Under the pieces are notes generated by a model. It saw only the letters and a list, made by a program, of their open reading frames with translations, was not told the DNA's origin and did not search any database. From NCBI RefSeq assembly GCF_026341825.1, contig NZ_JAPENY010000003.1:1302001-1366000 (forward strand): a DNA stretch of 64,000 nucleotides, given 5' to 3'. Source of the DNA: Streptomyces sp. NBC_00620. GTDB lineage: Bacteria > Actinomycetota > Actinomycetes > Streptomycetales > Streptomycetaceae. Positions within the stretch are counted from its first letter, which is position 1, and every line of letters starts with the position of its first letter. Made by a program: the position numbers and the translations under genes. This document shows, one piece after another, positions 30,024-38,128 of the stretch.

Positions 30024-30809
30024 GTGGCCGCGACCCGTGACCGCTCTCGCGCCGTGTCCGTCTCCGCGCTCGACGCCCTGAACTTCGCGCTGAACCGCAG
30101 CAGTCCGGTGCCGTTGTACTACCAGCTCGCGCAGCAATTGGAGGCGGCGATAGAGCACGGGTCGCTCGCCCCGGGGAACCTCCTGGGCAACGAGGTCGAC
30201 CTGTCCGTGCGGCTCGGCCTGTCCCGGCCCACGGTCCGTCAGGCGATCCAGTCGCTCGTCGAGAAGGGCCTGTTGGTGCGCCGGCGCGGGGTCGGTACGC
30301 AAGTGGTACACAGCCAGGTCAAGCGGCCGCTGGAGCTCAGCAGTCTCTACGACGACCTGGAGTCGGCCGGACAGGGCCCCACCACGCAAGTGGTGCGCAA
30401 CGAGGGCGTGCCCGCGACCCCCGATGTCGCGGCCGCCCTCGGCGTCGCGGAGGGCAGCGAGGTCACGCTCCTGGAGCGGCTGCGCTGCACGCACGGCCAG
30501 CCCGTGGCCTTCCTCTGCAACTACCTGCCCGCGAATCTGCTCGAACTCGACACCACCCAGCTGGAGTCGACCGGCCTGTACCGGATGATGCGCACCGCCG
30601 GCATCACCCTGCACAGTGCCCGCCAGACCATCGGCGCCCGCTCGGCCACCGCCGAGGAGGCCGCCCGCCTCGACGAGAACGAGGGGACGGCGCTGCTCAC
30701 CATGCAGCGCACGGCGTACGACGACACGGGCCGTGCGGTCGAGTACGGGACGCACATCTACCGTGCGTCCCGATACGCCTTCGACTTCCAGTTGCTGGTC
30801 AGGCCCTGA
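30024..30809 (+). CDS. GntR-family (HutC/UTRA) regulator of the iol cluster
   Basis: 261 residues from GTG 30024, with AGGAGGT six bases upstream. The N-terminal winged helix (VPLYYQLAQQLEAAIEHGSL, LGLSRPTVRQAIQSLVEKGL) is followed by a UTRA effector domain (GSEVTLLERLRCTHGQPVAF, EYGTHIYRASRYAFDFQLLV). It lies 32 bp after iolA in the same direction, so it is probably co-transcribed and acts as a local inositol-responsive repressor. The inverted arms at 23627-23688 are the best candidate sites. Confidence 0.88.
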   Translation: MAATRDRSRAVSVSALDALNFALNRSSPVPLYYQLAQQLEAAIEHGSLAPGNLLGNEVDLSVRLGLSRPTVRQAIQSLVEKGLLVRRRGVGTQVVHSQVKRPLELSSLYDDLESAGQGPTTQVVRNEGVPATPDVAAALGVAEGSEVTLLERLRCTHGQPVAFLCNYLPANLLELDTTQLESTGLYRMMRTAGITLHSARQTIGARSATAEEAARLDENEGTALLTMQRTAYDDTGRAVEYGTHIYRASRYAFDFQLLVRP

Positions 30810-30916
30810 GTCCCCGTCGGGAGGACGTCGAGGCTGCGCCGCTCCGCAGCCCGGCACTCCAGCCCCGTAAGTCCGAAAGGCGGACATTCCGGACGGGAAT
30901 TCGACGGGCATCGATT

Positions 30917-31010
30917 TTGACAGGCCCTTGACAAATTCCGCGCGCTTCGCGAGCATGCAAAACATCTGCAGATGGCTGCAAATATTGATGTGCAGCATGC
31001 AATTACTGCT
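30917..31010 (+). promoter_or_regulatory. Promoter region with phased TGCA repeats
   Basis: An unusually AT-rich patch 100-200 bp before the PQQ dehydrogenase gene. Two TTGACA boxes lie at 30917-30922 and 30928-30933. Downstream, TGCA occurs at 30956, 30967, 30977, 30991 and 30998. The first three are 10-11 bp apart, and the second sits in the perfect palindrome CATCTGCAGATG (30963-30974). GCATGCAA occurs at both ends of the patch. This looks like a multi-site operator, perhaps for a LacI or ROK regulator encoded elsewhere. Confidence 0.5.
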
Positions 31011-31112
31011 CGCGACCTCCACTTCGCATCCGAGTACCGCTGATGCACGCGGCAAGCGCGGCCGGCGCGCGCCTTTGCCTGACAACCCGCACCGTCAGGA
31101 AGGAAGCCCCCC

Positions 31113-33950
31113 ATGTCTCGGCGCCCTCGCGCAGGGCTGAGAATGCTCACTGCGCTCGCGCTCATCCTGGCCGGAGCCGCCACGGCGACGCCCGCGGCCA
31201 CCGCGTTACCGGCGGATCTGCCGCCGGCCGACTACCAGCAGGTCCAACTCGCCTCGGGAGCGGCCGAGATGGGCGAGCCGATGTCACTGACCGTGCTGCC
31301 CGACCGGTCGGTCCTGCACACCGCGCGCGACGGCACGATCCGCTACACCGACGCCGCGGGCAACACCAAGCAGGCCGCCAAGCTGAACGTCTACACGCAT
31401 GACGAGGAAGGTCTGCAGGGCATCGCGGCCGACCCCGGATTCGCCTCCAACCGGTACGTCTACGTGTACTACTCGCCCGCGCTCAACACCCCGGCGGGCG
31501 ACGCCCCGGCCACCGGAACCGCCGCCGACTTCGAGCCCTGGAAGGGGCACCTGAACCTGTCGCGGTTCACGCTGAAGACCGACGGCACCCTCGACACGGC
31601 CAGCGAGAAGGTCGTCCTGGAAGTCCCCAACGACCGCGGCCAGTGCTGCCACGTCGGCGGCGACATCGACTTCGACGCGGCCGGGAACCTCTACCTGACC
31701 ACGGGCGACGACACCAACCCGTTCGACTCCTCCGGCTACGCGCCGCTCGACGAACGCACCGACCGCAACCCGCAGTTCGACGCGCAGCGCAGCTCCGGCA
31801 ACACCAACGACCTGCGCGGCAAGCTGCTCCGTATCAAGCCGACCGCCGCCGGCGGCTACACCGTCCCGGCCGGCAACCTCTTCGCACCCGGCGCCTCGAA
31901 CACCCGCCCCGAGATCTACGCGATGGGCTTCCGCAACCCGTTCCGGATGTCCGTCGACCGCGCCACCGGAGTCGTCTACCTCGGCGACTACGGCCCCGAC
32001 GCGGGCGCCACCGACGCGAGCCGCGGCCCGGGCGGCCAGGTCGAGTTCGACCGCGTCACCGCGCCCGGCAACTTCGGCTGGCCGTACTGCACCGGCACCA
32101 ACACCACCGGTGAGACGTACAACGAGTACACCTTCCCCAGCGGCCCCTCCGGCGCCAAGTACGACTGCGCAGGCGGTCCGGCCAACAACTCCTTCCGCAA
32201 CACCGGGCAGTCCACGCTGCCCCCGGCGAAGCCGAGTTGGATCAAGTACGGTCTCGACGGCTCGCCTCCGGAGTTCGGCGGCGGCTCCGAGTCCCCGATG
32301 GGCGGCGAGGTCTACCGCTACGACCCGAACCTCAACTCATCGGTCAAGTTCCCGCAGTCCCTGGACGGCCGGTATTTCGCCGCTGAGTTCGGACGCCAGT
32401 GGATCAAGGCCATCGAGGTCAAGAGCGACGGTTCGTACGGCACGATCGAGGACGTTCCCTGGGACGGCACCCAGGTCATCGACACCGACTTCGGACCCGA
32501 CGGCGCGCTGTACGTCCTGGACTACGGGAGCGGGAGCGACAACCAAGGCCTGTACCGCATCGAGTACATCGCGGGCAGCAACCGCAACCCGGTCGCCCAG
32601 GCGTCCGCCGACAAGACCTCCGGCGGGCTGCCGCTGACCGTGCAGTTCTCCTCGCAGGGCAGCTCCGACCCCGAGGGCCAACAGCTCACCTACTCCTGGG
32701 ACTTCGGCGACGGCTCGACGTCCACCCAGGCCAACCCCGGTCACACGTACACCGCCGCGGGCACCTACCACCCCACCCTCACCGTCAAGGATCCCGAGGG
32801 TCTCACCGGCACCGCCAGCCTGGTGGTGACCGCCGGCAACACCGCCCCGAGCGTCACGCTGCAACAGCCCCTGGACGGGCAGCTGTTCTCCTTCGGTGAC
32901 AGCGTCCCCTTCACCATCCAGGCCGCCGACCCCGAGGACGGCACGATCGACTGCTCCAAGGTGAAGCTCACCTATCTCCTCGGCCACGACAGCCACACCC
33001 ACGCCATCACCTCCACCACCGGCTGCAGCGGCACCCTCACCGTCCCCGCCGACGGCGAACACGACAGCGCCGCCAACCTGTACGGCGTCTTCGACGCGGA
33101 GTACACCGACTCCGGCGGTCTGACCACCCACTCCGCGCACACCCTGCAACCCCGCCATCGCCAGGCGGAGCACTTCTCCGCCCAGTCGGGCATCCAGATC
33201 GCCGGGCACGGCGCGGCCGAGGGCGGCAACACGGTCGGCTTCACCGACGACGGCGACTGGATCTCCTTCGAGCCGTACGCACTCACCGGGGCCAACCGCT
33301 TCTCCGCCCGCGTCGCCTCCGGCGGGACCGGCGGCACCGTGGAGATCCGCGCCGGGTCCACGACCGGGACACTGCTCGGCAGCGTGACCGTGCCGGTGAC
33401 CGGCGGCTGGGACACGTACACGGACGTCTCGACCTCGCTGTCCGCGGTCCCGTCCGGCAGCACCGAACTGTTCCTCGTCTTCCACGGTCCCACCGGCCAG
33501 GGAAACCTCTTCGACGTCGACGCGTTCACCTTCAGCGGCAGCACCCCCACCAACACGACGTGGGAGGGCGAGTCCTACAGCTCCGGCTCCGGCGTACAGG
33601 CCGCGGAGCACGGGACGGCCAGCGGCGGGCAGACGCTCGGCTACATCGAGAACGGCGACTGGGCCGGATACGCGTCCGTGCCCACCGCGGGCGCCACGTC
33701 CTTCGCCGCCAAGGTCTCCTCGGCGGGCGCGGGCGGCACCATCCAGGTCCGCTCCGGCTCTGCCACCGGCGCCCTGCTGGGCTCGGTGACGGTACCCGTG
33801 ACCGGCGGCTGGGAGACCTTCAGCTCCGTGACCACCACGCTCAACGGCACCGGGTCAGGTCCGCTGTTCCTCACCTTCACCGGAAGCGGCGGATACCTCT
33901 TCGACATCGACACCTTCACACTCGGCGCCTCGGCGCTGAAGGGGCGCTGA
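31113..33950 (+). CDS. Secreted PQQ-type sugar dehydrogenase with PKD and two CBM6 modules
   Basis: 945 residues from ATG 31113, with AGGAAGG upstream. Signal peptide of about 32 residues (LTALALILAGAATATPAATA). Residues about 40-490 form a glucose/sorbosone-dehydrogenase six-bladed propeller (EEGLQGIAADPGFASNRYVY, GDDTNPFDSSGY, YAMGFRNPFRMSVDRATGVV). Then a PKD domain (near 500-580; YSWDFGDGSTSTQANPGHTY), a short Ig-like stretch, and two CBM6 modules (near 690-805 and 815-940). It probably oxidises sugars outside the cell while bound to polysaccharide. The next secreted protein starts 2 bp after its stop, so the pair is one operon. Confidence 0.88.
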   Translation: MSRRPRAGLRMLTALALILAGAATATPAATALPADLPPADYQQVQLASGAAEMGEPMSLTVLPDRSVLHTARDGTIRYTDAAGNTKQAAKLNVYTHDEEGLQGIAADPGFASNRYVYVYYSPALNTPAGDAPATGTAADFEPWKGHLNLSRFTLKTDGTLDTASEKVVLEVPNDRGQCCHVGGDIDFDAAGNLYLTTGDDTNPFDSSGYAPLDERTDRNPQFDAQRSSGNTNDLRGKLLRIKPTAAGGYTVPAGNLFAPGASNTRPEIYAMGFRNPFRMSVDRATGVVYLGDYGPDAGATDASRGPGGQVEFDRVTAPGNFGWPYCTGTNTTGETYNEYTFPSGPSGAKYDCAGGPANNSFRNTGQSTLPPAKPSWIKYGLDGSPPEFGGGSESPMGGEVYRYDPNLNSSVKFPQSLDGRYFAAEFGRQWIKAIEVKSDGSYGTIEDVPWDGTQVIDTDFGPDGALYVLDYGSGSDNQGLYRIEYIAGSNRNPVAQASADKTSGGLPLTVQFSSQGSSDPEGQQLTYSWDFGDGSTSTQANPGHTYTAAGTYHPTLTVKDPEGLTGTASLVVTAGNTAPSVTLQQPLDGQLFSFGDSVPFTIQAADPEDGTIDCSKVKLTYLLGHDSHTHAITSTTGCSGTLTVPADGEHDSAANLYGVFDAEYTDSGGLTTHSAHTLQPRHRQAEHFSAQSGIQIAGHGAAEGGNTVGFTDDGDWISFEPYALTGANRFSARVASGGTGGTVEIRAGSTTGTLLGSVTVPVTGGWDTYTDVSTSLSAVPSGSTELFLVFHGPTGQGNLFDVDAFTFSGSTPTNTTWEGESYSSGSGVQAAEHGTASGGQTLGYIENGDWAGYASVPTAGATSFAAKVSSAGAGGTIQVRSGSATGALLGSVTVPVTGGWETFSSVTTTLNGTGSGPLFLTFTGSGGYLFDIDTFTLGASALKGR
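33571..33926 (+). repeat. CBM6 module, copy 1 of near-duplicate
   Basis: This 356-bp segment encodes the second CBM6 of the PQQ dehydrogenase and is closely matched by 34770-35125 in the next gene, at a constant offset of 1199 bp and with long identical runs (for example around KVSSAGAGGT and VPVTGGWETF). Confidence 0.85.
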
Positions 33951-33952
33951 CC

Positions 33953-36118
33953 ATGACCACCCTGATGCGGCGACTGCGCCGCGGCCCGGCCATCCTCGCC
34001 ATGGCACTGACCTGCGCACTGCTGACCCCCTTCGGCCAGGCCGAGGCAGCCCCCGACCGGCAGGCCGCGGCCTTCGACGTCCTCGTGTTCTCCAAGACCG
34101 CCGGCTTCCGGCACGACGCGATCCCGGCCGGCATCAGCGCCCTGCAAACCCTGGGCCAGCAGAACGACTTCACCGTCACCGCCACCGAGGACGCCGCCGC
34201 CTTCACCACCGCCAACCTGTCCGGCTACGAGGCGGTGGTCTTCCTCAACACCACCGGCGACGTCCTCAACGCCTCCCAGCAGACCGCCTTCCAGACGTAC
34301 GTCGACTCCGGCGGCGGCTACTTCGGCGTGCACGCGGCCGCCGACACCGAGTACGACTGGCCCTACTACGGCCAGCTCGTCGGCGCCTACTTCCAGAGTC
34401 ACCCCGCGATCCAACAGGCCACGGTCAAGAACGAGGACCGCACCCATCCGGCGACCGCGCATCTGGGCGCCACCTGGACGCGCACCGACGAGTTGTACAA
34501 CTACCGCACGAATCCACGCGCAGGCGTCCGCGTCCTGCAGACCCTGGACGAGACGACATACACCGGCGGCGAGATGGGCGCCGACCACCCCATCACCTGG
34601 TGCCACGGCCAGGGCGCGGGCCGCTCCTTCTACACCGGCCTCGGCCACACGATCGAGTCCTACAGCGACCCGGCCTTCCGTTCCCTGCTGCTCGGCGCCG
34701 TGCGCTACGCGGCCGGTCAGGTCTCGGCCGACTGCTCTCCGGCGGCCAGTACCGGACCGGTCGAGGCCGAGTCCTACACATCGGGCTCCGGCGTACAGGC
34801 CGCGGGCCACGCACCGGCCAGTGGTGGCCTGACCCTGGGCTACATCGACAACGGCGACTGGGCCGGGTATGCCTCCGTGTCCACCGCGGGTGCCTCGTCC
34901 TTCTCCGCCAAGGTCTCCTCGGCGGGCGCGGGCGGCACCATCGAGATCCGCTCGGGCTCGGCCACCGGCACCCTGCTCGGCTCGGTGGCGGTACCGGTGA
35001 CCGGCGGCTGGGAGACCTTCACGACGGTCTCGACGACACTGACCGCCACCGCCTCCGGCCCGCTGTTCCTGAGATTCACCGGCGGGAGCGGATCCCTGTT
35101 CGACATCGACACCTTCACCCTCGGCACCGAGCCTCCTGCCTCCAGCGACCTGTCCCCGAACGTGCACCTCTTCTATTACCCCTGGTACGGCAGCCCGGCG
35201 GTCAACGGCAGTTGGCGGCACTGGCAGCAGGGCGGCCGCACACCGCCCGAGGACATCGGCGCCGACCTCTACCCGGCACTGGGCACCTACGACTCCGCCG
35301 ACTACGCGGGCGCCGTCGCTCAGCACATGAAGTGGGTCGCCCGGTCCGGCGCCGGAGTCATCGTCTACAGCTGGTGGGGCCAGGGCGGTTACGAGGACCA
35401 GCTCGCCCGGGGTGTGCTCGACGCGGCGCAGAAGGAAGGCGTCAAGGTCGCCTGGCACCTGGAGCCGTACACCGGCCGCACCGCCGCCTCGACCGTCGCC
35501 GACATCCAGTACATCAACAGCACCTACGGGGGCCATCCGGCCTTCTACCGGGACGCCGAACACGCCGAAAAGGGCGCGTTCTACGTCTTCGAGAGCCTGA
35601 AGATCACCGACTGGGCGGCCCTCGACCAGGTGACCGGCACCAGCATCGTGCTCGCGCAGACCACCGACACCACCAAGATCGCGCACTTCTCCGGCCTGTA
35701 CACCTACGACGGAATCGCGGGCGCCACCGCTCCCGGCTGGAAGCAGGCGGGCGACTACGCCCGCGCCAACAACCTGATCTGGGCCCCGTCCGTCGCTCCC
35801 GGCTACCTCGACGACCGTGCGGTGCCGGGCAATACGACACCCACCGTCGACCGGGCCGGCGGCGCGGCCTACGACAGGCAGTGGAACAACGCCCTCGACC
35901 CCGCGATCGGCGGCTCGCCGACCTGGGTGTCGGTCACGTCCTTCAACGAATGGCACGAAGGGAGTTCGATCGAACCGGCCGACTCCACCCCGCCCGCGGG
36001 CCACGGCTACCTGACGTACGAAGGCGCCTACGGCCTGACCGGTGAGGCGGCACAGACGGCCTACCTGGACCGCACCGCGTACTGGGTCGGCCTCTTCCGG
36101 ACGGCGCTGCGCGACTGA
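33953..36118 (+). CDS. Secreted ThuA - CBM6 - GH99-like fusion protein
   Basis: 721 residues from ATG 33953. Signal peptide near 1-32. Residues about 38-255 are a ThuA (trehalose-utilisation type) domain: VLVFSKTAGFRHDAIPAGI, SGGGYFGVHAAADTEYDWPY, GRSFYTGLGHTIESYSDPAF. Then a CBM6 module (near 265-390), almost the same as the last module of the preceding protein. The C-terminal 330 residues look like glycoside hydrolase family 99 or a GH99-like domain: HLFYYPWYGSPAVNGSWRHW, IVYSWWGQGGYEDQLARGVL, AWHLEPYTGR and SFNEWHEGSSIEPA, with Glu residues placed for catalysis. GH99 enzymes act on alpha-mannosides. This three-part architecture is unusual; substrate unknown. Confidence 0.82.
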   Translation: MTTLMRRLRRGPAILAMALTCALLTPFGQAEAAPDRQAAAFDVLVFSKTAGFRHDAIPAGISALQTLGQQNDFTVTATEDAAAFTTANLSGYEAVVFLNTTGDVLNASQQTAFQTYVDSGGGYFGVHAAADTEYDWPYYGQLVGAYFQSHPAIQQATVKNEDRTHPATAHLGATWTRTDELYNYRTNPRAGVRVLQTLDETTYTGGEMGADHPITWCHGQGAGRSFYTGLGHTIESYSDPAFRSLLLGAVRYAAGQVSADCSPAASTGPVEAESYTSGSGVQAAGHAPASGGLTLGYIDNGDWAGYASVSTAGASSFSAKVSSAGAGGTIEIRSGSATGTLLGSVAVPVTGGWETFTTVSTTLTATASGPLFLRFTGGSGSLFDIDTFTLGTEPPASSDLSPNVHLFYYPWYGSPAVNGSWRHWQQGGRTPPEDIGADLYPALGTYDSADYAGAVAQHMKWVARSGAGVIVYSWWGQGGYEDQLARGVLDAAQKEGVKVAWHLEPYTGRTAASTVADIQYINSTYGGHPAFYRDAEHAEKGAFYVFESLKITDWAALDQVTGTSIVLAQTTDTTKIAHFSGLYTYDGIAGATAPGWKQAGDYARANNLIWAPSVAPGYLDDRAVPGNTTPTVDRAGGAAYDRQWNNALDPAIGGSPTWVSVTSFNEWHEGSSIEPADSTPPAGHGYLTYEGAYGLTGEAAQTAYLDRTAYWVGLFRTALRD
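34770..35125 (+). repeat. CBM6 module, copy 2 of near-duplicate
   Basis: Counterpart of 33571-33926, encoding the CBM6 of the ThuA/GH99 fusion. The two copies suggest recent intragenic duplication or gene conversion. Confidence 0.85.
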
Positions 36119-36122
36119 GACG

Positions 36123-36186
36123 GAACGCCTCCGACAGAGGCGTTCGGAGAAGGGCGCCCGACCCCGGCACAGTCCGGGATCGGGCG
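36123..36186 (+). terminator. Tandem hairpins after the secreted-enzyme operon
   Basis: Hairpin 1: gaacgcct/aggcgttc at 36123-36130 and 36138-36145. Hairpin 2: 13-bp arms with one mismatch at 36155-36167 and 36174-36186. The first starts 5 bp after the stop codon. Confidence 0.8.
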
Positions 36187-36405
36187 TCCTTCGACATGTG
36201 TGGCGGCCATCCTGTTCGACGCCGGCACCATCGTGTTCGGCGGCCCGCTGTGGCCGCCGATGGCTGAGCCGTTCCTCGCCGTGATCGGGCGGATGGTCGC
36301 CTCCTCCCCCTTCGTGAAGGCAGGTCGCAGCGGTCGGCGCCACCTGCCGCGTACTGCACCGAGTCCCCCGGTCGAGCCGTTCGGATCCGGTGGCCTCTGG
36401 CCTGG

Positions 36406-37044
36406 TCAGCGGCCGACGGCGGCGTCCCCGCTGAAGGCCCCGGCCACCACGGAGACCAGCTGCCGCTCGATCTGCTCGGCGGACAGGGCGGCCAGCTCGG
36501 CGCCGATGGGGGCCAGCGCGAGCCAGTTCAGCAGGCCGGCTGCGCATCGCGTACGGAAGATCAGTTCCTGCTCGTCGACTCCGGGAAGGTTCGCCGTCAG
36601 CACCCGGAGGGCCTCCCGGCGACTCTGGTCGAACTTGCCGGTCAGCCGCTCCCACCCCTGGGGCGGATCGATGCTGACGCGCGCCACAGTCCGCATCACG
36701 GCCAGGTCCTGTCCACCGGCCGCCAGTGCGCGCACCATCGGCCGGGCGAAGGCTGCCGCCACCTCGTGGAGTGTGGAAGTGGAGCCAAGGGAGCCGAGTG
36801 CCAGGATCTGCGCGTCCAGATACCGTTCCAACGCGTGCTCGATCGCCGAGTCGCACAGCGCTTTCAGCGACCCGAAGTGGTAACTCACCGCGGCGACGTT
36901 GGCTCCGGCGCGAGCTGTGATCTCGCGGAGTGTCACGCCCTCCTGGCCTCGTTGCGCGAGCAGCTCCAGGGCGGCCGTCTGCAGGCCGTCCCTCGTGCGC
37001 TGACCGGCCTCTCGGCGCAGGTCCGTCTTTTCCTCCCGGGTCAC
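36406..37044 (-). CDS. TetR-family transcriptional regulator
   Basis: 212 residues from a GTG at 37044 (no strong ribosome site; a start a few codons further in is possible). The N-terminal HTH is clear: RDGLQTAALELLAQRGQEGV, TLREITARAGANVAAVSYHF, then GSLKALCDSAIEHAL. C-terminal ligand domain of generic TetR_C type. A perfect 26-bp palindrome lies 5 bp upstream of the start and a degenerate copy lies before the divergent SnoaL-like gene, so it probably represses both. Confidence 0.88.
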   Translation of the reverse strand: MTREEKTDLRREAGQRTRDGLQTAALELLAQRGQEGVTLREITARAGANVAAVSYHFGSLKALCDSAIEHALERYLDAQILALGSLGSTSTLHEVAAAFARPMVRALAAGGQDLAVMRTVARVSIDPPQGWERLTGKFDQSRREALRVLTANLPGVDEQELIFRTRCAAGLLNWLALAPIGAELAALSAEQIERQLVSVVAGAFSGDAAVGR

Positions 37045-37048
37045 AGCA

Positions 37049-37208
37049 TGAACTCAAGCAGATGCTTGAGTTCATTGTCAAACAGTCGCCTCGCGGATCG
37101 AGGCGGAACTCGAGCGGAACCGGACCAGCACCCAGCTGAGCCGCGCCCACGCGGCCACCCTCGCGGCGACGCCGGCCGCGCGACCAAACAACTCAAACAT
37201 CTGCTTGA
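37049..37208. promoter_or_regulatory. Perfect 26-bp palindrome plus second operator copy
   Basis: Site 1 at 37049-37074 has arms TGAACTCAAGCA and TGCTTGAGTTCA around GA, without mismatch. Site 2 at 37190-37208, AACTCAAACATCTGCTTGA, keeps the core CTCAAxCA-2-TGCTTGA with one change. Site 1 adjoins the tetR start and site 2 lies about 110 bp before the SnoaL-like ATG. Confidence 0.85.
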
Positions 37209-37318
37209 CAGGTCGCCATCGGCGTCCATAAATTAAAGCGAGCGTTTGATTTATCAAGAACGCACGAGAGACCGGCGACCGATCTCGGATCCCGAGAATC
37301 AATCTGGAGGAACACGCC

Positions 37319-37954
37319 ATGAAGTTGCTCAGCCGGAAGACGATCACCGCCACGGCCGCGATAGCGATCCTGGGTGGTCTTTCCATCGCCGCTGCACCGA
37401 CACAGGCCGCAAGCCCTGTCGCCGGCAGCGTGGCGGACCGCGCGGACCTGAGTCCTGGCGCGCTGTCGAAGCTGCCGCTCACGGACCGCCACCTGACCAA
37501 GCACGAGAGGGCCAATCTCGCGGTCGTCCTGCGCGCGTACCACGTGGCCGAGGGCGACAGCCTGGACGTCAACGCCTTCGTCAACAGCTTCACCAAGGAC
37601 GGCGTCTTCAACGACGTGGTCGCCGGCCAGTCCTATCAGGGCGAGGCGCTCGGGGGCGTTCCGACCTACATGGCCAACCTCTTCCCCGATGTCCACCGCG
37701 AACTCAAGCGCATCACCGTGAACGGCGACGTGGTCAGCATCGAGCTGGCGATCCAGGGCACGTTCAAGGGACCGCTGCAGTCACCCGCAGGCACCGTCAA
37801 GCCGACCGGCGCGAAGGTCGACGTGCCGACCGCCGACTTCTGGTACCTGCACAACGGCAAGGTCGAGAAGTTCAACTGCTTCGTCGGGTACTCGAAGATG
37901 TACTCCGACATGGGCGTGAACTTCGACTGGGCCTCGGCGGTCAACAAGCCCTGA
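37319..37954 (+). CDS. Secreted SnoaL-like (NTF2-fold) protein
   Basis: 211 residues from ATG 37319, with GGAGG upstream. Signal peptide MKLLSRKTITATAAIAILGG ending near PTQAASP. The mature part contains an NTF2/SnoaL-like alpha+beta cone (LRAYHVAEGDSLDVNAFVNS, FTKDGVFNDVV, VPTADFWYLHNGKVEKFNCF). Such proteins can be cyclases, isomerases or ligand-binding proteins; no catalytic residue can be singled out. Divergent from a TetR gene and very likely its target. Confidence 0.78.
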   Translation: MKLLSRKTITATAAIAILGGLSIAAAPTQAASPVAGSVADRADLSPGALSKLPLTDRHLTKHERANLAVVLRAYHVAEGDSLDVNAFVNSFTKDGVFNDVVAGQSYQGEALGGVPTYMANLFPDVHRELKRITVNGDVVSIELAIQGTFKGPLQSPAGTVKPTGAKVDVPTADFWYLHNGKVEKFNCFVGYSKMYSDMGVNFDWASAVNKP

Positions 37955-38128
37955 GCTGTTCCCCGGCGGGTGACGCCCGGCGCTACGGGCCGCGCATCAC
38001 CCGCCGACCGCTACGGGCCGGGCCGCGCATCACGCGACCGAGCCTGACTGCCGGCACGCCGTTGCCGACAACACCGCAAGCCAGTACACACCCACAGGTT
38101 CATCCTGTGGCTACGAGCATTCGCTGCC

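Noticed and set aside
33641..37150. 1169-codon reverse-strand frame across the ThuA fusion and TetR genes
   Set aside because: Antisense to a clear secreted enzyme and out of frame with the TetR protein; no motif.
37965..38035. Partly repeated GC-rich stretch after the SnoaL-like gene (cgctacgggcc ... gccgcgcatcac twice)
   Set aside because: A short imperfect duplication in a 170-bp gap between convergent genes; no clear function and not strong enough to list as a separate feature.
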